A DNA stretch of 64,000 nt from Octadecabacter arcticus 238 (GTDB taxonomy: Bacteria; Pseudomonadota; Alphaproteobacteria; Rhodobacterales; Rhodobacteraceae), in contig NC_020908.1 of NCBI RefSeq assembly GCF_000155735.2, positions 1,369,001 through 1,433,000 of the forward strand, given 5' to 3'. Below the pieces are notes generated by a model. The model was not told the origin of the DNA and ran no database searches. It saw only the letters and a list, made by a program, of their open reading frames with translations. The position numbers were made by a program, and so were the translations under genes. Positions 1-8,487 of this stretch are shown here, in pieces; within the stretch, counting starts at the first letter, position 1; each line of letters starts with the position of its first letter.

Positions 1-129
1 TTCCGCACCCTCGAGGGCGCGCAGGTCTTCGCTGACATCAGATCCGTCATCTCGACGGTCAGAAAACACGGGGGCAATATCCTCGAAACACTCACCCTAT
101 CACCACAACAGATCATCGCTCGGCTCTAA
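1..129 (+). pseudogene. IS66-family transposase, C-terminal end only
   Basis: The frame opens at the window edge and encodes the last 42 residues of an IS66 transposase, ending in QQIIARL. It matches the C-termini of the two other IS66 copies here (ending at 14906 and 50308), except for one Lys-to-Arg change in the ADIKSVIS region. The rest of the gene lies outside the window. IS66 transposases are DDE enzymes acting on the element ends. Whether this copy is intact cannot be judged. Confidence 0.9.
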
Positions 130-181
130 CGTCGCAAGGGCAACACAAAACCCGATATCTGATGGGGTCCTTGGGAGTTAC
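1..181 (+). mobile_element. Right end of an IS66-family element (copy 0)
   Basis: After the transposase stop comes a 50-bp tail identical in layout to the other IS66 copies, ending in the terminal inverted repeat GGGGTCCTTGGGAGTTAC. The element has removed the 5' part of the HU-like gene that follows, so that gene was probably its target. The left end and target duplication are outside the window. Confidence 0.85.
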
Positions 182-189
182 GATATGAC

Positions 190-459
190 TTGGAAAATGG
201 CAGCATAGGGTCAATAAGCAAACTGTCCGGAAAACGGGACGAAGTTCAACCTGTCGTGGAAGCGATGTTGGCGGTGTTGGGTCGCGCGTTGATCGGTGGC
301 GAAGAATTGACCGTTCCGCCTTTGGGTAAGTTGATGATCAACCGCACCAAAGAGGTGTCAAATGCGACGATCGTGAATCTGAAGTTGCGCCACCCGAACG
401 CAGACAAAACCCATAGCGACGCACCAATCGCAGACCCTATTGTGGCGACGCTGGAATAA
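190..459 (+). pseudogene. HU-family DNA-binding protein, 5'-truncated
   Basis: The frame is open from about 184, straight out of the IS66 inverted repeat, so the native start is gone; a TTG at 190 is the first usable start. The residues fit the C-terminal two thirds of a bacterial HU/IHF fold: helix with PVVEAMLAVLG, the GEELTVPPLGKLMINR beta-arm region, then a K/R-rich strand (NLKLRHP) and an acidic tail. HU-like proteins bend and compact DNA. With helix 1 missing the product is unlikely to dimerise. Family recognition rests on the pattern GEELxxPPxGKLxxNR. The insertion is the simplest explanation for the loss. Confidence 0.65.
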
Positions 460-510
460 GATTTATCTGGTCAAGGGTTGGCCAGAACTTTGGACGAAGC
501 TTTGGAGGAT

Positions 511-536
511 GGGCGCAGCCAGCGTTGGCCGCGCCC
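511..536. terminator. Bidirectional hairpin between convergent genes
   Basis: GGGCGC and GCGCCC arms enclose an inner GCCA/TGGC pair, and the + strand continues with GTTTCAATTTG. It sits between the HU-like gene and the convergent dadA-like gene, where a shared terminator is expected. No long T tract follows, so efficiency is uncertain. Confidence 0.5.
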
Positions 537-555
537 GTTTCAATTTGTTCAGTCC

Positions 556-1809
556 TTAGGCGGCTGTTGCGCCAACTGAATTGCTTTGGGAGGCTTGCAG
601 CACACTATCCGCGGCCAATTCTGCTGTTGCTGCTGCCAGCGTAAAGCCCAAGTGTCCGTGGCCAGTGTTGTAAAACACACCAGAGGCTTTGCCCGGCCCG
701 ACGCGGGGCATCATGTTAGGCATCATCGGGCGCAGGCCTGCCCAAGGAATAGCGTGTTCGGTGCTGACGTCTGGAAACAGGTTTTCTACCCATTTTGTGA
801 GCGGTGCAATCCGGTCATCGCGGATGTCTTTGTTGTAGCCATTAAATTCCGCCGTTCCAGCAACGCGGAAGCGGTTTTTACCAAGGCGTGAGGTCACAAT
901 CTTGGCTTTGTCATCGAGCAGGGACACCCACGGGGTCGCCGCGCAGCTTTCATCGTCGTCCAGCTGCACGGTGATGGAATAGCCTTTGACGGGGTAGATA
1001 TTAACGCGATCCCCGACCTGCGCTGCAAGCGCGCGGCTGCGCACACCGGCACAGATGACGATGCCGTCAAAATGGTCGGACACGTTGCTGTTTTCTGTGT
1101 TGGTCCAGCCGACGTCAACGCCGCCACTTTTGCGGGTCGTCAAGGTTTCGACGTCGCGGCCGTATTTGAAGACAACGCCGCGCTTTTTGCAGGCATCGCC
1201 GAGACCCTTGGCATAACTGTGAATGTCGCCGGTAAAATCGCTTTCGGTGAAGTAGCCGCCATAAAGATCGCCCTTTAGCGCGGGTTCGATGACCTTCATT
1301 TCTTCTGGCGTGACGGCGTGGCGTTCAAGGCCACCTTCGGCCAGCATGTCGTTGACCTTGGCGGCACCATCAAAGTCGGCTTTGCAGTTGTAGACGTGCA
1401 GGATGCCACGGTGTTCACAGTCGAATTTGAAACCCTCTTTTTCGGCATGCCCCATCAGGTGTTGGCGCGCGTCAATCGCGAGGCGCACGGATTCGATGGT
1501 GTTTTTGCGATAGTTGGGGATGTTGGACATGAATTCCGCCATCCAGCTGTATTTGTGCCAAGATGGTTTGGGGTTCACAAGCAGCGGCGCGTTGCGCGAT
1601 GCCATCCATTTGATGCCCTTGATGATCGTGGACCACTGGGTCCAAACTTCGGCGTTTGAGGCGCTGAGCTGTCCGCCGTTGGCGAAAGATGTTTCCATCG
1701 CCGCGTAACGGTTGCGGTCAAACACGGTGACGTCAAAGCCACGTTCAAGCAGGGCATAGGCGGTGGTGATTCCGGTAATTCCGGCACCGATAACTGCGAT
1801 TGATTTCAT
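556..1809 (-). CDS. dadA: D-amino acid dehydrogenase-type FAD oxidoreductase
   Basis: The 417-residue protein, close to the usual DadA length, starts MKSIAVIGAGITG, an N-terminal Rossmann FAD motif (GAGITGITTAYALLERG), with ATG at 1809. An in-frame ATG further upstream would run into the riboswitch and is rejected. The conserved ETSFANGGQLSAS segment near residue 40 and the C-terminal GHGHLGFTLA motif are typical of DadA/glycine-oxidase-like DAO enzymes, which oxidatively deaminate D-amino acids or glycine and pass electrons to quinone. A tandem glycine riboswitch directly precedes the gene, so glycine (or a substrate yielding it) is the likely signal. The exact substrate cannot be read from sequence: D-alanine dehydrogenase and glycine oxidase are both possible. 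Confidence 0.8.
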   Translation of the reverse strand: MKSIAVIGAGITGITTAYALLERGFDVTVFDRNRYAAMETSFANGGQLSASNAEVWTQWSTIIKGIKWMASRNAPLLVNPKPSWHKYSWMAEFMSNIPNYRKNTIESVRLAIDARQHLMGHAEKEGFKFDCEHRGILHVYNCKADFDGAAKVNDMLAEGGLERHAVTPEEMKVIEPALKGDLYGGYFTESDFTGDIHSYAKGLGDACKKRGVVFKYGRDVETLTTRKSGGVDVGWTNTENSNVSDHFDGIVICAGVRSRALAAQVGDRVNIYPVKGYSITVQLDDDESCAATPWVSLLDDKAKIVTSRLGKNRFRVAGTAEFNGYNKDIRDDRIAPLTKWVENLFPDVSTEHAIPWAGLRPMMPNMMPRVGPGKASGVFYNTGHGHLGFTLAAATAELAADSVLQASQSNSVGATAA

Positions 1810-1861
1810 CAGAATGGTCCTTAAAAACGGTTCAGTTGCGGACTGGCGGATGCCAGCGGTG

Positions 1862-2060
1862 AACCCATCTGTCTTTGGACCTGAGAGTTTTGCCACGTCC
1901 CCGAGGTACGGGGTTTTACGGTGACGTCTCCTTCGGTGGGCGCTTTTTAACGCCGCTCTCCAGATTGCTTACGCTCCGCGGTCCGTTTGCCTGAGAGTTT
2001 CCGGGTCGTTGCTCCTTCGGCGCCGGATTTTAATCCGGTCTCTCCCGCGGGCGAGAGATG
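1862..2060 (-). promoter_or_regulatory. Tandem glycine riboswitch
   Basis: Read on the minus strand, two aptamer-like units follow each other. The first has GGGAGAGACCGG, CCGAAGGAGCAA and AAACTCTCAGGCAAA; the second has GGAGAGCGGCG, CCGAAGGAGAC and AAACTCTCAGGTCC. The pairing of GGAGAG, the CCGAAGG core and CTCTCAGG is the signature of gcvT-type glycine aptamers. About 50 nt separate the second aptamer from the ATG at 1809. Glycine riboswitches usually switch on glycine catabolism; here the controlled gene is a DadA-like oxidoreductase instead of the gcv operon. Confidence 0.92.
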
Positions 2061-2194
2061 CTAGGCCGCTATGAGGTGTTACGCGATTCGGTGCAACGGA
2101 TTTATTGTGGTGGTTCGGCGTATGGGTATTGGATTGCGATGGTGGGCATCCAATTTGGCTTTGCAAATCGGGATGCGCGCAATATGCACGCTGC

Positions 2195-2755
2195 ATGACA
2201 TATCCCGAACTCTATATCCTGCGCCACGGCGAGACGACGTGGAATGCAGAAAACCGCATGCAGGGCTGGCTGAATTCGCCACTGACCCTCAAGGGCGAGG
2301 CGGATGCTGCGCGCCAAGGTGCAATCCTAAGGGGCCGCCAATTGGACGGGTTTGCCTATCTGTGCAGCCCGTCGGGGCGCACGGTGCAGACGGCGGGGAT
2401 CGCTTGTGCGCAGATCGCCGAGGCGGTGCACACCGATATACGTCTGCGTGAGATTGGCGTCGGTGATTGGGCGGGCCGGTTGCGTGATGAGCTGCCACAG
2501 GGGACGGGCAATGATCCCTATATGGCGCAATACGAAATGGCCCCGAATGGCGAGGGCATCGCCGTTCTGTCCGCGCGGTGTCTGGCATTTTTGACGGATT
2601 TGAGCGGGCCCGCTGTCTTGATCACCCACGGGATCACCAGCCGCGTGATTCGTGAAATCGTTGTGGGGCCGGACGCGTTGAGCAACCCGAGCATCCACGG
2701 CGGGCAGGGTTGTGTGTATCATTTAAAGGGTGGTGTGCAAAACTTGCTCACCTAG
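2195..2755 (+). CDS. Histidine phosphatase (phosphoglycerate mutase-like) family protein
   Basis: The 186-residue protein begins MTYPELYILRHGETTWNAE. LRHGET carries the phospho-accepting histidine near residue 10, followed by NRMQGWLNSPLTLKG, the usual second signature. The distal catalytic histidine is in LITHGITSRVIRE near residue 150. Such proteins dephosphorylate small metabolites, and substrates vary widely (phosphoglycerates, alpha-ribazole phosphate, and others). I start at 2195 because the longer in-frame start adds a cysteine/tryptophan-rich leader with no family match. It is divergent from the riboswitch/dadA unit and ends about 50 bp before tRNA-Val. Substrate is unassigned. Confidence 0.8.
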   Translation: MTYPELYILRHGETTWNAENRMQGWLNSPLTLKGEADAARQGAILRGRQLDGFAYLCSPSGRTVQTAGIACAQIAEAVHTDIRLREIGVGDWAGRLRDELPQGTGNDPYMAQYEMAPNGEGIAVLSARCLAFLTDLSGPAVLITHGITSRVIREIVVGPDALSNPSIHGGQGCVYHLKGGVQNLLT

Positions 2756-2806
2756 GTGTTGTTGGGCTTGCGCGTCGCGAAAAGGGACGCTAAACGCTGC
2801 CACACC

Positions 2807-2882
<76 letters not shown>

Positions 2883-2986
2883 TTGTATCCTCTATTTTAA
2901 TAGATATCCTTGCAGTTATGGGAATCTGTCACTACCGTTGTCACTACTATGTTCACTACAGGTGGTTGAGCTGGAACAGCAAGAAC
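2883..2986 (+). other. tRNA-Val 3' flank with TGTCACTAC repeats, cut by IS3
   Basis: Three near-repeats TGTCACTAC, TGTCACTAC and TGTTCACTAC occupy 2927-2958. A very similar set follows tRNA-Gly (38585) on the other strand. In both places an IS3 copy cuts the sequence within about 150 bp. The layout suggests the first codons of an integrase gene beside a tRNA attachment site, or a shared att-type repeat, but no protein family can be named from so short a remnant. Confidence 0.35.
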
Positions 2987-3026
2987 CGGAACGTGTCAAC
3001 GACTTTGAGACAGTGGCTTTTGGACT

Positions 3027-4040
3027 TTAGGCTTGGGTTTCTTCGGTTGGTTTTGGTGGGTTGATCCAGACGGCGGTCGGGATTTGAGGCGGTTTTGGTG
3101 GTTTGTGTACGAAGCGTTCGGGCGTGGCGAGGAATGCCGCGTCTAGTGTTGCTTGTCGCGCGGTGTAGATTTCTTGGGCCTGCCCAAAATGGATTTGGTC
3201 GGGCGTCATCAGACCAATCCCGGCGTGATGATGGTCTTGGTTATACCATGCAAAGAACCTGCGGCAGAATGCGCGAGCCTGCTCGATGGTTTCAAAGTTC
3301 TTGGGGAACTCTGGCTGATATTTCAGTGTTTTGAAGTGGGCTTCGGAGAACGGGTTGTCGTTTGAGGTGTGGGGCCGACTGTGGGACTTGAGCACACCAA
3401 GATCAACCAGCATCAGGGCTGTCGTCTTTGCCTTCATGGGCCCACCGCGATCTGCATGCAATGTCAGCTGATCGCGTGGAACCTCGTGTTTTTCCATCGC
3501 GTCGATGAACAGCTCTTTGAACTGGCTGGCGCTCTCCGCGTGCTCGACGCGCCAGCCAACAACGCGGCGGCTGAAGATGTCGAGGATGACATAGAGATAG
3601 AAGTAGGACCATTTCACCGGGCCCCTCAGCTTGGTGATGTCCCAAGACCAGACCTGATTGGGGGCTTCAGCTAGAAGTTTAGGCTTTTGATAGACGGGAT
3701 GTGTGCGCTGTCGGCGGCGTTCGCCAACTTCGCCCTGCGCGGCCAATATCCGATACATCGTGCGGATTGAACACAGATAGGTGCCTTCATCCAGCAAGGT
3801 GGCAAAGACCTCTGTGGGCGTCTGATCCGCAAAGCGGGGTTCGCGCAGGTGGTGCAATACCTGGTCTCTTTCCCTTTCCGGCAGAGCCCGCGAAGACGCT
3901 GCGCGCGGTGGGCGTGTGCGTGGTGGTGCCGTCAGCGCCGCACGCTGTCGAAGAACGCTCGCGCGCGATAATGATAGCGCGGCGCAGACAGCCGAGGTCA
4001 AGCCGCTGCCGGTGGGCAATGCAATCGCGACGGCCATCAT
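3027..4040 (-). CDS. IS3 element transposase OrfB (copy a)
   Basis: The 337-residue DDE integrase-core protein has an HTH-like N-terminus, then WSWDITKL (first Asp), [10 protein letters not shown] (second Asp) and [14 protein letters not shown] (Glu). Start MMAVAIAL overlaps the end of orfA in the canonical element, implying an OrfAB fusion by frameshift. Here the IS256 insertion separates the two ORFs exactly at that overlap, so the fusion cannot form although OrfB itself is intact. It carries Lys in [10 protein letters not shown], a variant shared only with copy e; the others have Glu. Confidence 0.9.
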   Translation of the reverse strand: MMAVAIALPTGSGLTSAVCAALSLSRASVLRQRAALTAPPRTRPPRAASSRALPERERDQVLHHLREPRFADQTPTEVFATLLDEGTYLCSIRTMYRILAAQGEVGERRRQRTHPVYQKPKLLAEAPNQVWSWDITKLRGPVKWSYFYLYVILDIFSRRVVGWRVEHAESASQFKELFIDAMEKHEVPRDQLTLHADRGGPMKAKTTALMLVDLGVLKSHSRPHTSNDNPFSEAHFKTLKYQPEFPKNFETIEQARAFCRRFFAWYNQDHHHAGIGLMTPDQIHFGQAQEIYTARQATLDAAFLATPERFVHKPPKPPQIPTAVWINPPKPTEETQA

Positions 4041-4195
4041 GATTTGCCGAGCTATGACTGAATCTGGTGTTTGAGTGGTTTGAAGGTTGGCGGCGTATCT
4101 GGTTGAATTGTTGTTGGAAGACAGCAGCCCAACCAAAGGAGATACACCACCATGGGAACTACTAACATTGTTGATTTTGCGCGTCGAGACGAGAT

Positions 4196-5328
4196 TGTAT
4201 AGGTTCAGGTGTTTTAAGACTCACACGACTTTGGCCTGAGTGATTCGAATATACTCCATTGGTGTCTTGCCTTTCAAGGCATGATGAGGCCTGAATGTGT
4301 TGTATTTATCGACGGCTTTTCGAAGTTCAAACCGCATCGCTCCTATGCTGTCGGCAATGAGATCACGACATGCATAGAACTCTTCGCGGAAGGTGCGGTT
4401 ACCGCGCTCGACACCACCGTTGTATTTTGGCCTTGCTGGCGGCAGCACAATGAGCGGGATCTCCATCTGTTCGCACGCTGTCTCAAAATCGGCCATAAAC
4501 TCAGACCCGCCATCGACTTGAATTGAGATGATCTTATAGGGAGCTATTTCCACGAGTTCTTGCAAAAACCGTTTGGCAGAGCGTGCCGTGGCATTCGAAT
4601 AAACTTGCGCGTGGATATGCTTGCTACACCTCTCCCAGGCTTGAAAGTGTTTGCACGTGACGCCGTTCTTCGTGGCAGTCATATGATCGATCTGCACACG
4701 CTCGCCAACCACAATATCTTTGTAATCCCTATATTTCCATCCCTTGGCATGCCCCTTGGAAAAATTACGCTTGCGCTTTTGGGGCGCAGATCTTGATCGT
4801 GTGATCAGGCCTTTTTTCCTTAGAAAGCTCAAAATGCGCCCCACGGTGCTATCGCTCATGGTTTGCTTTTTGTCGCGACGCAAGATGGCCCCTATTTTCT
4901 CCTTACCGTAGGTTTCATTGTCGCGGCGGGCCTCAAGCACCAATTGCTTTTCTGCCTCGCCCCACTGTGACTTGTTGCAGCGTTTGGGAGCCTTTGAAGG
5001 CGGTATGATTGCCTGCGCCAAATCCTTCAAAATACGCTTGTGACGGTAATATGTCGCGCGCGAGATGCCGACGAATTCAGCGCACTTTGATAGAGAAACG
5101 CCCTCTGTACGTAAGTCGTCCCATTGCCGAACCTGACCTTCGTATTTGATACGGTACACGTCCAAACATTCTTGTGTCCGCGCCCAAGCATAAAGTTTAT
5201 AAACGTTCTTGTGCAGTCCGATGATTTGCATATTGGCCTCGTGAGCTGGTTTCTTTCAATTCTCAGTCTCCGAGGTCGCCTAAATCTTGGCAACAAAATT
5301 TTGTCTCACATCTATCTGAACTTATTCA
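4196..5328 (-). mobile_element. IS481-type element nested in IS256 copy 1
   Basis: The ends are TGTATAGGTTCAGGT and (complement) TGAATAAGTTCAGAT, imperfect inverted repeats ending in the TG/CA dinucleotides usual for this group. A 4-bp duplication AGAT (4192-4195, 5329-5332) flanks it, and joining the flanks restores the IS256 reading frame found in the intact copies. It is the innermost of three nested elements. Confidence 0.88.
4221..5231 (-). CDS. IS481-type transposase
   Basis: The 336-residue protein has a helix-turn-helix near residues 45-70 (SLSKCAEFVGISRATYYRH) and a retroviral-integrase-like core: RVQIDHMTATK (Asp), ISIQVDGGSEF (Asp) and NGGVERGNRTFREEF (Glu). Length and layout fit IS481-family transposases, encoded by a single ORF without frameshifting. 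The reading frame is intact with no sign of decay, so this may be the most recent insertion of the nest. Confidence 0.88.
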   Translation of the reverse strand: MQIIGLHKNVYKLYAWARTQECLDVYRIKYEGQVRQWDDLRTEGVSLSKCAEFVGISRATYYRHKRILKDLAQAIIPPSKAPKRCNKSQWGEAEKQLVLEARRDNETYGKEKIGAILRRDKKQTMSDSTVGRILSFLRKKGLITRSRSAPQKRKRNFSKGHAKGWKYRDYKDIVVGERVQIDHMTATKNGVTCKHFQAWERCSKHIHAQVYSNATARSAKRFLQELVEIAPYKIISIQVDGGSEFMADFETACEQMEIPLIVLPPARPKYNGGVERGNRTFREEFYACRDLIADSIGAMRFELRKAVDKYNTFRPHHALKGKTPMEYIRITQAKVV

Positions 5329-6574
5329 AGATGACGGACGCGTTGACGGAGTTGCTGAAAACGGGAGCACAACAATTGATCGCGACAGCAGTTGAGGCTG
5401 AGCTTGTCAGTTATTTGGCGCAATTTACCGGCTTACGCACCGATGCCGGTCACGCGGCAGTCGTGCGTAATGGACATCATCCGGCCCGCCCGTTTCAAAC
5501 GGGCATTGGCCCTGTGAGCGTGCGCATTCCAAAGGTTCGGTCCAAGGACGGCACACCGGTGACATTCCGGTCTGCCCTGGTGCCGCCCTATGTGCGCCGC
5601 ACGAAGACGCTGGAAGCGGCCTTGCCATGGCTTTACCTCAAAGGGATCTCCAGCGGCGAGATGGCTCCCGCCCTCAAGGTTCTTCTGGGCCCAGATGCCG
5701 TTGGCTTGTCGGCTAATACGGTTTCGCGTTTAAAACGCGATTGGGCCAATGAATACGAGGCTTGGAAAGGCGCTGAGTTAGATGACGAGCCCACGTCTAT
5801 ATCTGGGCCGACGGCGTTCACAGCGGCCTTCGGGGCGAGGATGACAAGCTCTGTGCCCTTGTTATTATTGGGGTAACTGCCCGTGGCAAGAAGCGATTTC
5901 TGGCAATTGAGGATGGGGTGCGCGAGTCCACGCAGAGCTGGCGCGAGGTTCTGCTTAACCTCAAAAGCCGAGGCATGAATGCGCCCAAACTGGCCATCGG
6001 GGACGGTGCCATGGGGTTTTGGGCGGCCATGGACGAAGTCTATCCTGAGACCCGCCATCAACGCTGTTGGCAACACAAAACGATGAACGTGCTCAATTGT
6101 TTACCCAAGCTGTCTCAGCCAAAAGCCAAGGCCGCGCTGCACGACATCTGGCAGGCCGAGACCAAAGTCGATGCAGAAAAGGCGTTCGATCTGTTCATCA
6201 AAACCTACGAACCCAAATACCCCAAGGCCACACTATGCCTGCAAAAAGATCGTGAGGAACTCATGGCATTCTTCGACTTCCCGGCGCAGCATTGGCAAAG
6301 CATCCGCACTAGCAATCCAATTGAATCGGCCTTCGCGACGATCCGGCATCGTACCAAGCGTTCAAAGGGCTGCCTGTCACGCGATGGCATGCTGCACATG
6401 ATGTTCAAACTGGGGCAATGTGCTGAGCAAAATTGGAGGAAGCTACGCGGCTTTGACTACCTCGCAAAAGTCATCACAGGCGTCACGTTCAAAGACGGAA
6501 TCGAAACCACAAACCCCGACCAGATCACCGCATGACCAACAATACTCAAACACCAGATTTGACAATAACTCTGA

Positions 6575-7051
6575 TTTGCCGCTGCGCTCTTGCGTCTGCT
6601 CCATCTCGTCCAGAAGTCCCGCCACTTTTTTTTGGATGGCAATGATGGCTTCCGCCTGATCCAGACGGCGCCGCAAGGCTGTCACCTCACGGTTGGCCTT
6701 GGCCAGCTCAGCTTGCAATGGATTGGCAGGTGCCTTTTGTGGGCCACGGCGCATTGGCTGCAATGCACCCAATGTGCCGGCCGCCCGCGCACGGCGCCAA
6801 TCGGTCAGTGCAGAGGAATAAAGCCCCTCCCGCCGTAGAATGGCGGAAACCCCGCCAGTGTCTGCCACTTGGTCCGTCTCATCCAGAATGCGCAGTTTGT
6901 ATTTGGCTGTGAAGTTGCGTCGCTTCGGGATGCTCGTCAGTTCCGCTGTGGGAGCCAACGGCGCATTAACAACGCGGGGAGGCGACGTCGGGGCCAAAAC
7001 GGCTCCAGATCCAGCATCTGGCGAAAGTGGTGATTGTGAAGGCATAACCAT
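6575..7051 (-). CDS. IS3 element OrfA (copy a), 3' end replaced
   Basis: This is the 160-residue OrfA of the element: a Pro-rich leader, an HTH ([12 protein letters not shown] ... [15 protein letters not shown]) and a coiled coil ([19 protein letters not shown]). OrfA proteins of IS3 elements bind the ends and fuse to OrfB by frameshifting. Here IS256 copy 1 is inserted at the last codons, so the frame runs on into IS256 sequence (to 6443) and the OrfAB overlap is lost. Confidence 0.85.
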
Positions 7052-7256
7052 GGGTTCGTTCTCCTACGCACTCAAGTGTAAACTTTAGCCAGTCAATTGT
7101 CTCACGCTTATTGGCACGGAGGGAGCGCCGCTTCACCAGACCAGCCGTTCTTGCACGCCGCAGCATTTCCTTCACGGCAATGACTGGGTAGCGGACAATC
7201 AGGCCTAATGAACCAGACCGAGTTTACTGGAGAGCATAAAGCTTGGAAGGTAAGTC

Positions 7257-7589
7257 ATGACAAAAGGAAATTCAGGGAACCGTTTTTCGACAGAAGTGCG
7301 GGCGCGCGCAGTGCGTTTGGTGCTTGAGAATGAAGCGGATTATCGGACGCGATCTGAGTGCTTCAGATCGATTTCGAAGAAGATAGGATGTAGCCCCGAA
7401 ACGCTTCGGGACTGGGTCAATAAGCAGGCGGTTGAAACCGGTGATCGGGAAGGTTTGACACAGTCTGAGCGCGCGCAGATGAAAGAGCTTCAGCGCGAGA
7501 TCCGTGAGCTGCGCCAGGCCAATGACATTCTTCGTAAGGCGTCAGCTTTTTTCGCGGCGGCGGACCTCGACCGCCTATGGAAGAGATGA
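7257..7589 (+). CDS. IS3-family OrfA (element h)
   Basis: The 110-residue protein has an N-terminal HTH (RARAVRLVLENE ... SISKKIGCSPETLRDWV) followed by a leucine-zipper-like helix (MKELQREIRELRQANDILRK), the classical IS3 OrfA layout. It overlaps orfB by 13 bp, allowing production of an OrfAB fusion by -1 frameshift. A GGAAGG ribosome-binding site precedes the ATG. Confidence 0.88.
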   Translation: MTKGNSGNRFSTEVRARAVRLVLENEADYRTRSECFRSISKKIGCSPETLRDWVNKQAVETGDREGLTQSERAQMKELQREIRELRQANDILRKASAFFAAADLDRLWKR

Positions 7590-8487
7590 CCATGTTCATA
7601 GACGACCATCGTGAGCATCTTGGCGTCGAGGCGATTTGCAAGGTTTTGCCGATCGCGCCATCCACATATTACCACCACAAATCGATTGAGCTTGATCCTG
7701 AGAAGGCCTCTGCCCGCGCAAAGCGCGATACCTTCTTAATGACCAAGATCCACATCTACTGGGAGAAGAGCAGGAAGCGATATGGGGCCGTGAAAATCTG
7801 GCATGACTTGCTCGACGAGGGCACTGTAGTCGCCCGTTGCACGGTTGTTCGCCTCATGAAAAGCATGGGAATACAGGGAATTACACGCGGTGATGTGACA
7901 ACCACGAAGAGTAACTCTGCCTTGCCGTGCCCTGAAGACAAGGTGAACCGAAAGTTCAAGGCACCAGCACCAAACATCTTGTGGGTTGCTGACTTTACCT
8001 ACGTCAGAACCGCCGTCGGCTTTGTATATGTCGCGTTCATCATTGATGTCTTCGCGCGCTACATCGTTGGCTGGAAGGTCTCTTCCTCTCCCAATGCCCA
8101 GATGGTGCTCGATGCTCTGGATCAAGCGCTAGCTGCGCGTCAACCAGATCCAAAGACCCTTATTCATCATAGCGACAGAGGCGTTCAATACTTGTCGACC
8201 AAATACACAGAGCGCCTTGAAGAAGCCAAAATCGATCCGTCAGTTGGCAGCGTTGGTGACAGCTACGACAACGCGATGGCCGAGACAATCAACGGTCTCT
8301 ACAAGGCTGAGGTCATCGAGCATGAGGGCCCGTGGCAAGGCAAAAAAACCTCGAACTTGCAACGCTCGATTGGGTTCACTGGTTCAATCACGAACGCCGT
8401 TTTGGACCCATCGGATACATCGCTCCAGCACAAGCAGAAAGGAACTTCTATGAGAGCCTGAACACTGTTACTCTGACTGCAGAATAG
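7577..8487 (+). pseudogene. IS3-family OrfB (element h), frameshifted at an A7 run
   Basis: The DDE core is complete: WVADFTYVRT (Asp), LIHHSDRGVQY (Asp), and DNAMAETINGLYKAE (Glu). After the Glu, at a run of seven A near 8342-8348, the frame shifts and ends at 8461. In the alternative frame the expected C-terminus continues (NLELATLDWVHWFNHERR ... ) to a stop at 8487. A single-base indel in the homopolymer is the likely cause, though programmed slippage cannot be excluded. The lost part is the conserved C-terminal helix, so activity is doubtful. Confidence 0.8.

Larger units (their letters stand above)
4152..6535 (+). pseudogene. IS256-family transposase, broken by IS481 and a frameshift
   Basis: The first 14 codons (MGTTNIVDFARRDE) are at 4152-4193, and the frame resumes after the IS481 at 5331 with MTDALTELLKTG. 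Near 5792 one base is missing relative to copies A and B: the sequence reads CCCACGTCT where they have CCCATCGTCT. The frame is lost before the first catalytic Asp (WADGVH in the intact copies). The rest, including GDGAMGF and SNPIESAF with the second Asp and the Glu, is in another frame to 6535. This copy cannot make active transposase, though it could be mobilised in trans. Confidence 0.9.
4049..6571 (+). mobile_element. IS256-family element type 1 (copy 1), interrupted by IS481
   Basis: The ends GAGCTATGACTGAATCTGG and (complement) GAGTTATTGTCAAATCTGG are the imperfect inverted repeats also seen at 38783-41565 and 39287-40673. A perfect 9-bp target duplication TGATTTGCC (4040-4048 and 6572-6580) marks insertion into the orfA/orfB junction of IS3 copy a. 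An IS481-type element splits the transposase gene after codon 14. Confidence 0.92.
2987..7123 (-). mobile_element. IS3-family element, copy a, carrying nested IS256 and IS481
   Basis: The ends are CGGAACGTGTCAACG and (complement) CCCTCCGTGCCAATAAGC, the same as in copies b-f. Inside lies a complete IS256-type element (4049-6571) flanked by a perfect 9-bp duplication TGATTTGCC, and inside that an IS481-type element. Without the insertions copy a would be about 1.6 kb. The bases next to its ends (AAC on the left, AGC on the right) do not match, unlike copies b, c and d, which have 3-bp duplications. This suggests recombination at this copy after insertion. Confidence 0.9.

Noticed and set aside
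556-1809. Start at 1896 for the DadA-like protein
   Set aside because: It would place the coding start inside the second glycine aptamer; the Rossmann motif begins right after ATG 1809.
5124-5876. Fusion ORF joining IS481 end and IS256 transposase
   Set aside because: It arises only because the IS481 right end is open in that frame; the true IS256 start is at 4152.
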